Program-made: the position numbers and the translations under genes
Assembly: GCF_014694455.1 (NCBI RefSeq)
Contig: NZ_JAAUWT010000013.1
Span: 1-64,000 of the forward strand
DNA: 64,000 nucleotides
Source: Vibrio sp. S9_S30
GTDB lineage: Bacteria > Pseudomonadota > Gammaproteobacteria > Enterobacterales > Vibrionaceae
Reading direction: 5' to 3'
Notes under the pieces: generated by a model
What the model was told of the DNA's origin: nothing
The model's input: only the letters and a program-made list of their open reading frames with translations
Databases searched by the model: none
Shown: positions 7,966-16,726 of the stretch, piece by piece
Layout: the number at the start of each line of letters is the position of its first letter
How positions within the stretch are numbered: position 1 is the first letter of the stretch

Positions 7966-9042
7966 TCAGTCAATGTATTCCATGGCGACACGTGGCGTCA
8001 GTTTTGTCACCAGTTCGTAGGCGATGGTGCCAATGTGTTGCGCGACTTCTTCTGAAGGCAGGTCTTGTCCCCACAAAATGACTTCATCACCGACCTTATC
8101 TTGGCAATCCGATCCTAAATCGACGGTCAGCATGTCCATTGAAACTCGACCAACCACCGAGACTCGTCGACCATTGACCATGACGGGCGTGCCTGTAGGC
8201 GCGGTTCTGGGGTACCCATCACCATAACCAATCGCTATCACACCAATTTTGGTGTCGCGCGTACTGTGCCAAATGGCGCCATAGCCAACGGGTTCGCCCT
8301 TTTTGAGATCGCGAACTGCAATCAGATGCGATTTAAGCGTCATCACAGGCTTAAAGCCCAATTCAATCGCGCTTTTGTCTGCAAACGGTGATACGCCATA
8401 CATGATGATACCTGGACGCACCCAATCAAGGTGGCTGTCTTTCCAAGCCAATAGCCCTGAAGAGGCCGCCAAGGTTCTTTCTCCCTTACAGCCTTCCGTC
8501 AGCAATAAAAAGCTGTCGATTTGTTCTTGAGTTACCGGATTATCTAATTCATCCGCACACCCAAAATGGCTGATGTAACGCAGCGGCTTTGCCACATTGT
8601 CGCACGCCTTCAAGCGTTCAACATAGTCAGAATACACTTCAGGGCGAACACCTAAGCGGTGCATTCCTGTGTCTATCTTTAACCATACCTTAACTGGGGT
8701 TTCTAACGTGGCTTGCTCTAACGCTTCCAGTTGCTCTTCGCAATGCACCACCGTTTGAATGTTATTGGTCACCAAAATAGGTAAATCACGTGAGGAATAA
8801 AAACCTTCAAGCAACAAGATGGGGGTCACAATCCCCCCGGCACGCAACTGCAACGCTTCTTCTATTCTTGCCACACCAAAAGCGTCGGCATCAACGGCTG
8901 CTTGCGCGATTTTCAGTAAGCCGTGGCCATAAGCATTGGCTTTGACAACCGACATGACATAACTTGTCGGTGCATGCTGCTTCACCATTTTGAGGTTGTG
9001 CTTTAATGCAGAAAGGTCAATGCATGCAGACGCCGCTTTCAT
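7966..9042 (-). CDS. alr: alanine racemase
   Basis: A PLP-dependent racemase making D-alanine for peptidoglycan. The PLP lysine lies in VVKANAYGHG and the catalytic tyrosine in VGYGAIW; RVSMDMLTVDL and the terminal VTKLTPRVAMEY are also typical. Family members begin M(K/Q)AA, so the internal ATG at 9042 is preferred over the one three codons earlier at 9051; neither has a strong SD. The gene follows dnaB by about 18 bp in the same direction, the usual dnaB-alr arrangement, and couples to the barrel gene downstream. Confidence 0.92.
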   Translation of the reverse strand: MKAASACIDLSALKHNLKMVKQHAPTSYVMSVVKANAYGHGLLKIAQAAVDADAFGVARIEEALQLRAGGIVTPILLLEGFYSSRDLPILVTNNIQTVVHCEEQLEALEQATLETPVKVWLKIDTGMHRLGVRPEVYSDYVERLKACDNVAKPLRYISHFGCADELDNPVTQEQIDSFLLLTEGCKGERTLAASSGLLAWKDSHLDWVRPGIIMYGVSPFADKSAIELGFKPVMTLKSHLIAVRDLKKGEPVGYGAIWHSTRDTKIGVIAIGYGDGYPRTAPTGTPVMVNGRRVSVVGRVSMDMLTVDLGSDCQDKVGDEVILWGQDLPSEEVAQHIGTIAYELVTKLTPRVAMEYID

Positions 9043-9060
9043 ATAGCTCATAGAATAACG

Positions 9061-10464
9061 TTACTCATCATCAAACGCAGGGCCTGCGTAGTTATCGAAA
9101 CGGGAGAATTGACCTTGGAACGTCAGCCGCACTGAACCGATAGGACCATTACGCTGTTTACCTAAGATGATCTCAGCGATACCTTTTAGTGTGCTGTCTG
9201 GGTTATACACTTCATCACGATAAATAAACATGATCAAGTCGGCATCCTGCTCAATGGAGCCGGATTCACGAAGGTCCGAGTTCACTGGGCGTTTATCCGC
9301 TCGCTGCTCCAAAGAACGGTTAAGCTGCGACAGAGCGACAACGGGGACATTCAGCTCCTTCGCCAACGCTTTTAAAGAACGCGAAATTTCTGCGATTTCC
9401 AATGTACGGTTGTCGGACAGTGCTGGCACACGCATCAGTTGGAGGTAATCGACCATGATAAGTGACAAACCACCATGCTCACGAGCAATCCGACGGGCAC
9501 GTGAACGCACTTCCGTAGGCGTAAGAGCAGAGCTGTCGTCGATGTAAATGTTCTTTTTCTCCATGAGCTTACCCATGGAAGAAGAGATGCGCGCCCAATC
9601 TTCATCATCAAGCTGACCTGTACGGATTTTCGTTTGATCTACGCGAGAAAGTGATGCCAACATACGCATCATGATTTGTTCCGATGGCATCTCCAATGAG
9701 AAAATAAGCACAGGTTTATCCGATACCATGGCGGCGTTTTCACACAAGTTCATCGCAAAGGTTGTTTTACCCATTGATGGACGTGCCGCAACAATGATCA
9801 AATCCGAACCTTGCAAACCCGCCGTTTTCTTGTTGAGGTCGCTAAAGCCAGTGTCCACACCCGTCACACCATTTTGTGGCGTTTTATACAGAATTTCGAT
9901 GCGTTCCAGCGTCTTTTCTAGGATGTTATCAACATTCTGAGGACCTTCATTCTCATTGGTTCTGTCTTCTGCAATCGCAAAAACTTTACTTTCTGCTAAA
10001 TCAAGAAGATCTTCGGAACTGCGCCCTTGCGGATCATAACCGGCATCAGCAATTTCGTTAGCAACACCGATGAGGTTACGAACCAGTGCACGTTCCGCGA
10101 CGATGTCAGCATAAGCATTGATATTGGCCGCACTTGGGGTGTTTTTCGCGAGATCAGCAAGATAAGCAAACCCACCCACGTCGTCGAGGGTTTCACGTTG
10201 TTCTAAGTATTCCGATAAGGTAATGAGGTCCAGCGGTTTACTTTCTTCTAAAAGGGCTCTTACCCCTTCAAAAATCATCCTATGTGGTCGGCTGTAAAAG
10301 TCCTTCGCCACCACCCTTTCAGAGACCGAATCCCAACGCTCGTTGTCCAACAGTAACCCACCGATAACAGATTGCTCAGCTTCTAACGAATGCGGCGGTA
10401 CTTTGATGGCATCGACTTGGCTATCTATTGGTTTCTTATTGCGATTATCTCGGGTATCTGGCAT
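9061..10464 (-). CDS. dnaB: replicative DNA helicase DnaB
   Basis: A hexameric 5'-3' helicase of the replication fork. The N-terminal domain (about 20-120) mediates hexamer and primase contacts. The RecA-like C-terminal domain carries Walker A (ARPSMGKTTFAMN), Walker B (LIMVDYLQLM) and the QLNRSLEQR element. Reading could begin at a TTG four codons earlier, but ATG at 10464 has a GAGAG Shine-Dalgarno eight bases upstream and gives the usual N-terminus (MPDTRDNRNKK), so it is chosen. A TATAAT-like -10 on the minus strand is at 10501-10496. Confidence 0.95.
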   Translation of the reverse strand: MPDTRDNRNKKPIDSQVDAIKVPPHSLEAEQSVIGGLLLDNERWDSVSERVVAKDFYSRPHRMIFEGVRALLEESKPLDLITLSEYLEQRETLDDVGGFAYLADLAKNTPSAANINAYADIVAERALVRNLIGVANEIADAGYDPQGRSSEDLLDLAESKVFAIAEDRTNENEGPQNVDNILEKTLERIEILYKTPQNGVTGVDTGFSDLNKKTAGLQGSDLIIVAARPSMGKTTFAMNLCENAAMVSDKPVLIFSLEMPSEQIMMRMLASLSRVDQTKIRTGQLDDEDWARISSSMGKLMEKKNIYIDDSSALTPTEVRSRARRIAREHGGLSLIMVDYLQLMRVPALSDNRTLEIAEISRSLKALAKELNVPVVALSQLNRSLEQRADKRPVNSDLRESGSIEQDADLIMFIYRDEVYNPDSTLKGIAEIILGKQRNGPIGSVRLTFQGQFSRFDNYAGPAFDDE

Positions 10465-10516
10465 GAGTGCTCTCAACAGCTTATCGTGATCGTTTATTAT
10501 AACTAAGTTCTAATTA

Positions 10517-10542
10517 GGTGCTACTTCAAGATACATAGCACC
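10517..10542. other. inverted repeat upstream of dnaB
   Basis: GGTGCTA (10517-10523) and TAGCACC (10536-10542) form a perfect 7-bp dyad. The left arm overlaps the -35 position relative to the dnaB -10 (10496-10501). It could be an operator; no known regulator motif was recognised. Confidence 0.3.
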
Positions 10543-10688
10543 GTGAAGAATTTGAGGATTCAACGAAATTAACACTGCCCTGACCGACGGTTTAGAGGGG
10601 GTCAATACAATCTCCTCTGTCATACGCCATAACGTCGCGGAACCTAGGAGTATGCTTGATTAAGGTTAGAATACGAGAGAGGTATTGA

Positions 10689-11447
10689 GTGTCGAAACAT
10701 TTGCTTGTGCTTAGTCTGGCAGTCGTCCATGTCAGTCTTCATGCAGAGGAAAAAACCGACACGGATGCGTCGTCTTCATCTCCCTTGAAAACAGAAGTGG
10801 AATTTGGCTACCAAGCACACAGGGGCAATTCCAACAGCGAATCGCTGAATAGCCGCTTAGAGGGGGTTTACATTCAAGGACGGCATCGACATTCCGGTGA
10901 ATGGAAGTTTTATAAGCTGAACAAAAACAGCAAAGAAGGTAAGAAACAATCTACCTACCAAGTCCAAAGTGACTACAAACTAGCCCCCCGTACTTACCTA
11001 TACGCCAACTTCAAAGGCATTGACTCAAAGTACAGCGCGTATTTTAAAGATTACACGTGGTCGGGTGGGCTCGGTTATCAATTCACCTACACGGATGATT
11101 TAAAGCTTTCACTAGAGTTAGGTCCGGGTTATCGACATCAAAAGCCCAATCTAGATGAGCTGGATGACAATGACTTAATTTTCCCAGACAACGTAGATGA
11201 GTTTATCTTTCGAGGGCACTTTACTGGTGACTGGAAAGTGTTGCCAGTATTATCGCTCAGCGCTGATTTATTGGTCGTGAGCGGAAAATCCAACACACGC
11301 TTCGATAATGAAATCAGTATAACCAACGCCATTACTGAAGATATTGCGCTCAAGCTTTCTCATTCCCGACAGTATCTCGATCGCGTCCCCAATGATTTAA
11401 GCAACACAGATACCATGGTGTCGGCTAACCTGTTGGTCAAGTTTTGA
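10689..11447 (+). CDS. DUF481 outer-membrane protein
   Basis: A 252-aa protein with a signal peptide (cleavage near residue 19, VSLHA). The remainder has alternating aromatic/polar strands typical of the DUF481 (YdiY-like) outer-membrane barrels: VEFGYQAHRGNSNSESL at the start, GGLGYQFTYTDDLKLSLELG in the middle and a terminal strand ending VKF. Function of the family is not established; some members respond to acid or salt. The start is GTG at 10689 behind GAGAGAGG. Transcribed divergently from dnaB. Confidence 0.75.
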   Translation: MSKHLLVLSLAVVHVSLHAEEKTDTDASSSSPLKTEVEFGYQAHRGNSNSESLNSRLEGVYIQGRHRHSGEWKFYKLNKNSKEGKKQSTYQVQSDYKLAPRTYLYANFKGIDSKYSAYFKDYTWSGGLGYQFTYTDDLKLSLELGPGYRHQKPNLDELDDNDLIFPDNVDEFIFRGHFTGDWKVLPVLSLSADLLVVSGKSNTRFDNEISITNAITEDIALKLSHSRQYLDRVPNDLSNTDTMVSANLLVKF

Positions 11448-11489
11448 CGCATACCGAAACTTGATTACTGCACCATTTGTAAACATAAA

Positions 11490-11514
11490 AAAAGCTGGCA
11501 ATAAGCCAGCTTTT
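11490..11514. terminator. bidirectional terminator, DUF481 gene/rplI
   Basis: AAAAGCTGGC and GCCAGCTTTT pair perfectly around AATAA, with A/T tracts on both sides, between converging genes. Confidence 0.8.
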
Positions 11515-11535
11515 CTCAAATCGCTTGGTACTGAA

Positions 11536-11988
11536 TTACTCAGCAGCAACAACTTGTAGGGTGATCTTAGCGAACACTTCAGAGTGAAGTTGTACACTAA
11601 TTTCGAACTCACCAGTGTTACGTAGAGCACCTTCAGGTAGGCGAACTTCGCTCTTAGCTACTTCAACACCTGCCGCTGTGATAGCGTCAGCGATGTCGCG
11701 AGTACCGATAGAACCGAACAGTTTACCTTCGTCACCCGCTTTAGAAGCAACAACAACGGCTTCAAGAGCGTTAACTTTCTCAGCACGAGCTTCAGCAGCT
11801 TGTAGTTGCTCAACCACTTTAGCTTCCAGTTCAGCACGACGAGTTTCGAACATTTCAACGTTAGAATTAGTGGCCATTACCGCCTTACCTTGAGGGATAA
11901 GGAAGTTACGAGCGTAACCAGATTTAACATTTACTTGATCGCCAAGACCACCTAGGTTACCGATTTTATCAAGTAGAATAACTTGCAT
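11536..11988 (-). CDS. rplI: 50S ribosomal protein L9
   Basis: A 150-aa L9 with the canonical two-domain shape: an N-terminal rRNA-binding domain (MQVILLDKIGNLGGLGDQV, then SGYARNFLIPQGKA), a long connecting helix (about 50-75), and a C-terminal domain. It is the last gene of the rpsF-(priB)-rpsR-rplI operon, 33 bp after rpsR. Confidence 0.97.
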   Translation of the reverse strand: MQVILLDKIGNLGGLGDQVNVKSGYARNFLIPQGKAVMATNSNVEMFETRRAELEAKVVEQLQAAEARAEKVNALEAVVVASKAGDEGKLFGSIGTRDIADAITAAGVEVAKSEVRLPEGALRNTGEFEISVQLHSEVFAKITLQVVAAE

Positions 11989-12021
11989 TGTTTAATCCTC
12001 TTTCTAAATAAACGGTGCCGA

Positions 12022-12249
12022 TTACTGATGCTTGTCAGTGTACGGCAGTAGTGCTAGGTAGCGAGCACGCTTGATAGCGCGAGCTAGCTGACGCTGATAC
12101 TTAGCGCTTGTGCCAGTGATACGGCTAGGTACGATTTTACCAGCTTCAGTGATGTAGTTTTTAAGAGTTGCTACGTCTTTGTAATCAATCTCTTGTACGC
12201 CTTCTGCAGTGAAACGGCAGAATTTACGACGACGGAAGAAACGAGCCAT
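12022..12249 (-). CDS. rpsR: 30S ribosomal protein S18
   Basis: A 75-aa S18 of exact bacterial length (begins MARFFRRRKFCRF; LKNYITEAGKIVPSRITG in the core). It binds S6 in the 30S platform. A strong AGGAGAT Shine-Dalgarno precedes the ATG. The 313 bp upstream, where other gammaproteobacteria have priB, contains only a pseudogene. Confidence 0.97.
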   Translation of the reverse strand: MARFFRRRKFCRFTAEGVQEIDYKDVATLKNYITEAGKIVPSRITGTSAKYQRQLARAIKRARYLALLPYTDKHQ

Positions 12250-12264
12250 GGGCTATCTCCTGAT

Positions 12265-12554
12265 CTAAAATATATGTGATATTTTCAGCATGTAACACTA
12301 ATTGACCATGACCATTTCAGGTGGCCTGATAAGCAATAAACTGCTTATCTTAATGTGACTGCCTATTACGAGTACTTGAATTAACTCTTACGACCTTTGC
12401 CCACGAATGATGACCGCTATACGACAATACACTTGTCTGGGGTAATCCGCTTTTCGCACTGTAAAACGATGCCCTAATGGGTGGCGCCTACAAGGCTATG
12501 GCTTCGAATCGGTGCTTTCGCGACAGTGCCACTGGGCTCCGTTCGATAGGTCAT
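12265..12554 (-). pseudogene. priB: decayed priB (primosomal replication protein N)
   Basis: The slot between rpsF and rpsR normally holds priB. Conceptual translation in three frames recovers PriB order: a start ATG at 12554 with MTYRTEPSGTVAKAPIRSHS; then, after TAG and a frame change, GHRFTVRKADYPRQVYCRIA; then GQRS followed by TAA; then LIQVLVIGSHIKISS; then, after another frame change, FIAYQAT, a TGA, and NGHGQLVLHAENI. At least four lesions are visible: a short deletion with frameshift around the CRFWLE region, a Gln-to-TAA change, a second frameshift and an Arg-to-TGA change. Several independent lesions make sequencing error unlikely. PriB normally bridges PriA and DnaT on ssDNA during replication restart. 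Operon spacing is kept, so S18 and L9 expression is probably unaffected. Confidence 0.82.
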
Positions 12555-12562
12555 ACAATGAA

Positions 12563-12952
12563 TTACTCAGCAGCTGCTTCTGGTTGAACTTCTGTACGCT
12601 CTTCACGACGAGGAGCACGCTCTGCACGCTCTTCTTTTTGCTTAAGCATAATAGATTGTTCAGTCACAGCACCTTTAGTGCGCATGATCATGTTACGTAG
12701 AACTGCATCGTTAAAACGGAAAGCAGTTTCTAGCTCGTCAATCACTTCTTGACCAGCTTCAACGTTCATAAGAACGTAGTGAGCTTTATGAAGCTTGTTG
12801 ATTGGGTAAGCCATTTGACGACGACCCCAGTCTTCTAGACGGTGGATAGTACCGCCAGCTTCAGTGATAGAACTAGTGTAACGCTCGATCATGCCAGCAG
12901 TTTGCTCGCTTTGATCAGGGTGAACCATGAATACGATTTCGTAATGACGCAT
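12563..12952 (-). CDS. rpsF: 30S ribosomal protein S6
   Basis: A 129-aa S6 (begins MRHYEIVFMVHPDQSEQ) with the ferredoxin-like fold signatures IHRLEDWGRRQMAYPI and FRFNDAVLRNMIMRTK. The tail after about residue 105 is charged and glutamate/alanine-rich, as in other gammaproteobacteria where it receives added glutamates. It is the first gene of the operon, with an AAGGAG Shine-Dalgarno. Confidence 0.97.
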   Translation of the reverse strand: MRHYEIVFMVHPDQSEQTAGMIERYTSSITEAGGTIHRLEDWGRRQMAYPINKLHKAHYVLMNVEAGQEVIDELETAFRFNDAVLRNMIMRTKGAVTEQSIMLKQKEERAERAPRREERTEVQPEAAAE

Positions 12953-12976
12953 TTGGTTGCTCCTTACGGATTATTA

Positions 12977-13010
12977 GCTTCCACGAGTGGCTCGGTCGTC
13001 CAGAGGAAGC
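12977..13010 (-). promoter_or_regulatory. candidate S6:S18-binding hairpin in the rpsF leader
   Basis: In the rpsF 5' leader (minus strand) an outer stem GCTTCC/GGAAGC encloses an inner ACGA/TCGT stem flanking a CCG trinucleotide. S6:S18 autoregulatory motifs described in bacterial rpsF leaders feature a hairpin with a conserved CCG in its bulge or loop, just before the start codon. Position and motif fit; binding is inferred. Confidence 0.42.
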
Positions 13011-13052
13011 AAGGAACTAAAGAAAAATGACCGAGTTTTAAGGATGGCAAAT

Positions 13053-13079
13053 AGTATAGAAAAACACCGACAAGAGCAA
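13053..13079 (-). promoter_or_regulatory. promoter of the rpsF operon
   Basis: Minus-strand TTGCTC (13079-13074) and TATACT (13058-13053) are spaced by 15 bp, slightly short. Transcription would start about 95 bases before rpsF, leaving room for the leader hairpin. Confidence 0.4.
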
Positions 13080-13134
13080 GAGGTATTTAAGGCGTGATAA
13101 GAGATATCTGTAAGACACAACTTTGTCTCCCCAA

Positions 13135-13162
13135 AAGGCATCGAAAACGTTGCCGATGCCTT
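13135..13162 (-). terminator. terminator of the ast operon
   Basis: AAGGCATCG and CGATGCCTT pair around ten bases, with a short T run on the minus strand, 28 bases beyond the DUF1338 gene stop. Confidence 0.6.
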
Positions 13163-13189
13163 AATAATCCTAGGTTGTTCAATGAATGT

Positions 13190-13981
13190 TTAGCGGTCTG
13201 TACTTTCAAAAATCTTATCAGCAGAAGCGGCAACAAAACCAGGGTAGAGGAGTCCATTTTCCATCGGATAGCGTTTAGCGAATTCATAAAAGCCTCCCGG
13301 AACGACTTCCGCACCTTCTACGAAATCTACGGGAACTTTATCCGCCATAGTGGAAGATTGCTCTAACAATACGTCGGGGGATCCTTTCACTTCGCCACCA
13401 AATTCATTAATGGTAAAGCCTGAATCTCTAAGATGACGGTTCACATCAATGACGTCTTTAAATTGATTTAGCTGGTTCACGCTAACGGTAAAGTGGTTAG
13501 CACCATAGCCGTGCGCGGCTAACCATGCGGCATATTCACTTTCTAACGCCAACTCTCGATAGTCGGTATGATGGATGTCCCACAACCGACCGCCATGCAG
13601 AAATACGCTGCTCTCTAGTTGAGTTTCATCCACTTGCTCCACCAATCTCGCAACAATATCTTGTAACTTGGGAGAACATTTGCCGACTTCCAGTTCACTA
13701 ATAAATACTTTGGGCTGTTTAGGATCTGGATGTTCAAAATGCTTTGCCACCAGCTTTTTGGATTCAAATACATAGTCGCCCGCCTCCCTGTACCCTAATT
13801 CCAAAAAAGGTTTGGCTAAGGTTGCAATACCCAATGGCGCCACACCAAACGTTCTTAGCGCAATATGATCATTGATGAGTGCTTCATCTTCTTGCAGCAA
13901 ATCATGAACCTTGTGAGCAGAAGGGCACAGGCGGGTAATGTAATCGTTCCAAAGTGAAGCAAACAAATTATCTGGCGACAT
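13190..13981 (-). CDS. DUF1338 family protein in the ast operon
   Basis: A 263-aa DUF1338 protein, related to but shorter than HglS/YdcJ, the Fe(II)-dependent 2-oxoadipate dioxygenase/decarboxylase of lysine breakdown. Putative metal ligands are present: the His of DHIALRTF (about 38-45), the His of GANHFTVSVN and the Glu of ISELEVG. It is the last gene of the arginine succinyltransferase operon, about 140 bp after astD, an association seen in other vibrios. Activity on a 2-oxo acid linked to arginine or lysine catabolism is inferred; the substrate is unknown. Confidence 0.75.
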   Translation of the reverse strand: MSPDNLFASLWNDYITRLCPSAHKVHDLLQEDEALINDHIALRTFGVAPLGIATLAKPFLELGYREAGDYVFESKKLVAKHFEHPDPKQPKVFISELEVGKCSPKLQDIVARLVEQVDETQLESSVFLHGGRLWDIHHTDYRELALESEYAAWLAAHGYGANHFTVSVNQLNQFKDVIDVNRHLRDSGFTINEFGGEVKGSPDVLLEQSSTMADKVPVDFVEGAEVVPGGFYEFAKRYPMENGLLYPGFVAASADKIFESTDR

Positions 13982-14124
13982 AATAGCGCCTCCTTGTGAA
14001 GTCTACTGAGACGAGTAGGAGCTTAAGATCTGTGACAGAGTTTCAATGAATTTCCCTCTTCACACAGGCGTCAAGTTCGTTTAGGGCTACCGTATCGATA
14101 GCCCCAATGCATTTTCTTGGTCTT

Positions 14125-15585
14125 TTACAGCTCGACACCTGGACTTAAAGTGGCGGGCAATACGGTTTCTTTCCCTTCCATTGAAGCCATCGGATAAGCA
14201 CAGTAATCTGCTGCGTAGTAAGCGCTTGGTCGAAGGTTGCCAGAAGCACCCGGTCCGCCGAATGGCGCGTCACCGCTTGCACCTGTAAGCTGACAGTTCC
14301 GATTGACAATCCCTGCGCGAATGTGTTCAACAAAGTAGTCCCAATCGCTGTCCATGGTAGAAACCAAGCCAGCGGATAAGCCAAATCGAGTATCGTTCGC
14401 CATCTCAACCGCCGACTCTAGACCTTCGTAACGGACCACTTGTAAGAGCGGGCCGAAGTATTCTTCATCTGGCAGATCAACAATTGGGGTGACATCGATG
14501 ATGCCCGGTGTAACAAACGCTTCACCTTTCGATTCCGCTTCTATCAAGCTGATGCCACCGAGGCTTTGCAGGTGAGACTGTGCACTTAAAATGCCTTCCG
14601 CTGCGGGAACCGAGATTTGTGGTCCCATAAAGGGAGCGGGATCAGCAAAAGGTTCATCAACTCGGATGTTCGCCGTTGCAGACACCAGCTTATCAACCAA
14701 TTGATCGCCGCGTTCGCCGACTGGTACGTACAAGCGACGTGCACAGGTGCAGCGTTGCCCCCCACTGATAAACGCCGACTGAATGATGGTGTAGACCGTC
14801 GCATCAATATCTCCGAATTGCTCGGCGATCACCATAGGGTTATTCCCCCCCATTTCCAAAGCCAGCATTTTATCGGGCTGACCTGCAAACTGACGATGAA
14901 GTACATGACCCGTATTCGCGCTACCAGTAAATAATACGCCATCGATGTGCTTGGAATTGGCTAGTGCGATCCCCGTCTCTTTCGCACCTTGTACCAAGTT
15001 AATGACGCCATCAGGCAAACCTGCCTTTTGCCAAAGTTTCATCGCAAATTCACCCGTCCAAGGGGTTTGCTCAGACGGTTTGAAAACCACCGTGTTCCCA
15101 GACAACAAGGCGGGCACGATATGTCCATTAGGTAAATGACCAGGGAAGTTGTAAGGACCAAACACCGCCATCACACCCAGAGGACGATGTCGAAGGACAA
15201 ATTGATTGCCCGCGGCTTCTCTTTGCGCTTCGCCCGTACGCTCGTGATAAGCGCGAATGGAAATGGCAATTTTTCCAGCCATAGCGCCCGCTTCTGTGCG
15301 TGTTTCCCAAATCGGTTTACCCGTTTCTTTCGCGATGATGGTGGCGATGTCTTCGCTGTTTTCTTTTACCAACTCAGCGAATTTCAGCACGACAGCTTCG
15401 CGCTCAACAAAAGGTCGTTTCTTCCACTGTAGAAAGGCGGCGCGAGCGGCACTGACTGCCGATTCAACCTGCTCTTTCGTTGCGCCTTTGCCTTGCCAAA
15501 TCGTTTCACCATTATAAGGGCTGGTTGACGTCAATTCTTCACCTAAACCGTCTACCCAAGATCCATTTATCCAGTGCGTGCTCAT
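14125..15585 (-). CDS. astD: succinylglutamate-semialdehyde dehydrogenase
   Basis: A 486-aa NAD-dependent aldehyde dehydrogenase, fourth step of the AST pathway. The general-base glutamate lies in LALEMGGNNP, the catalytic cysteine in GGQRCTCARR, and the NAD-binding segment includes VFKPSEQTPW and FTGSANTG. It follows astA by 27 bp in the same direction. Confidence 0.93.
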   Translation of the reverse strand: MSTHWINGSWVDGLGEELTSTSPYNGETIWQGKGATKEQVESAVSAARAAFLQWKKRPFVEREAVVLKFAELVKENSEDIATIIAKETGKPIWETRTEAGAMAGKIAISIRAYHERTGEAQREAAGNQFVLRHRPLGVMAVFGPYNFPGHLPNGHIVPALLSGNTVVFKPSEQTPWTGEFAMKLWQKAGLPDGVINLVQGAKETGIALANSKHIDGVLFTGSANTGHVLHRQFAGQPDKMLALEMGGNNPMVIAEQFGDIDATVYTIIQSAFISGGQRCTCARRLYVPVGERGDQLVDKLVSATANIRVDEPFADPAPFMGPQISVPAAEGILSAQSHLQSLGGISLIEAESKGEAFVTPGIIDVTPIVDLPDEEYFGPLLQVVRYEGLESAVEMANDTRFGLSAGLVSTMDSDWDYFVEHIRAGIVNRNCQLTGASGDAPFGGPGASGNLRPSAYYAADYCAYPMASMEGKETVLPATLSPGVEL

Positions 15586-15612
15586 ACTGCTTTTCCTTAT
15601 TTCATGTTCACG

Positions 15613-16635
15613 TTACTGTGCGAGCAAACGCACGTATTCGCCGTCTTTGACTTCCAATGCATTGGCAATACTTTCCGCCAATAAAACGGTGTCCGACGCT
15701 TTGTCGTATGCTGCTGTGCCTGCCACGGCTCTAAAATTCTCAAATGATGAATTACACATCAGATATTGTTGAGCACTGGAATGCGCTTGAACACTCACTT
15801 TGGCTCGAAACGATCGACGCACCGATTCGATATTGCGTAAGTCACACTCTACCGATGGACCAGCGTCAAAGATGTCGACATAACCACGACATGAGAATCC
15901 TTCTTGCTCCAATAAACGCAGCGCTGGGCGAGTGTTGTCATGCACTTTACCAATGACGGCTTGCGCTTCTGGCGACAGCAAATTGATGTAGATTGGTAGC
16001 TTAGGCATAAGGTCGGCAATAAAGCCTTTCTTACCTATCCCTGTAAGATAATCCGCCATGGTAAATTCGATGGAGAAAAAGTGCTCTTGCAGCCATTTCC
16101 AAAATGGTGAGTTACCGTCCTCATCCGATACTCCGCGCATTTCGGCAAAGACGGTTTTAGAAAACCGATGGGGGTGCTCCGCCATCATAAGAAAACGGCA
16201 CTTAGACATCAGACGCCCATTCAGCCCTTTACGGTACTGAGGACGCAAAAATAAGGTGCAAATCTCGCTGCAACCCGTGTAGTTATTGCCAAACGTCAGC
16301 AATTTCACCACGTTATTCACACCAAGTTTGGGGGATGAGTGCACCACTTTACTGATGTGATAGGTATAAAACGGTACATCCCAACCAATCGAGGCTTCAA
16401 TACCCGTTGTCCCTGCTACTTCTCCGGTTTCGCTATCCATCCCAACCATTAAGTACCCTTCATCTCCGGGTTCCTTAACATCAGATTTATCAAAGCTGTA
16501 TACAGAGTGGGCTATTCGATTAGTCAGTAATTCTTCATTCACAGGAAGAGAAGTAAATCCATGTCCTGATTCGACGGCACACGTATGCAGTGCCTCATAA
16601 TCTTGTTTTGTAATCGGACGAACTACAAGCATCAC
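15613..16635 (-). CDS. astA: arginine N-succinyltransferase
   Basis: A 340-aa AstA of the GNAT-like arginine/ornithine succinyltransferase family, committing arginine to the ammonia-producing succinyl pathway. Family landmarks are MLVVRPITKQDYEAL at the N-terminus, the central LFLRPQYRKGLNGRLMSKCRF and FAEMRGVSDEDGNSPFWKWL. It lies 91 bp after astC and just before astD. One polypeptide is present, unlike the AruF/AruG pair of pseudomonads. Confidence 0.93.
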   Translation of the reverse strand: MMLVVRPITKQDYEALHTCAVESGHGFTSLPVNEELLTNRIAHSVYSFDKSDVKEPGDEGYLMVGMDSETGEVAGTTGIEASIGWDVPFYTYHISKVVHSSPKLGVNNVVKLLTFGNNYTGCSEICTLFLRPQYRKGLNGRLMSKCRFLMMAEHPHRFSKTVFAEMRGVSDEDGNSPFWKWLQEHFFSIEFTMADYLTGIGKKGFIADLMPKLPIYINLLSPEAQAVIGKVHDNTRPALRLLEQEGFSCRGYVDIFDAGPSVECDLRNIESVRRSFRAKVSVQAHSSAQQYLMCNSSFENFRAVAGTAAYDKASDTVLLAESIANALEVKDGEYVRLLAQ

Positions 16636-16726
16636 AACTCCCTCCAGATGCTATGGTCAGACCCCGTTCGAAGTGAAAAGGTCGGGCGATGAACACCCGA
16701 CCTTTACTCGAATCGAGCGACCTAAC

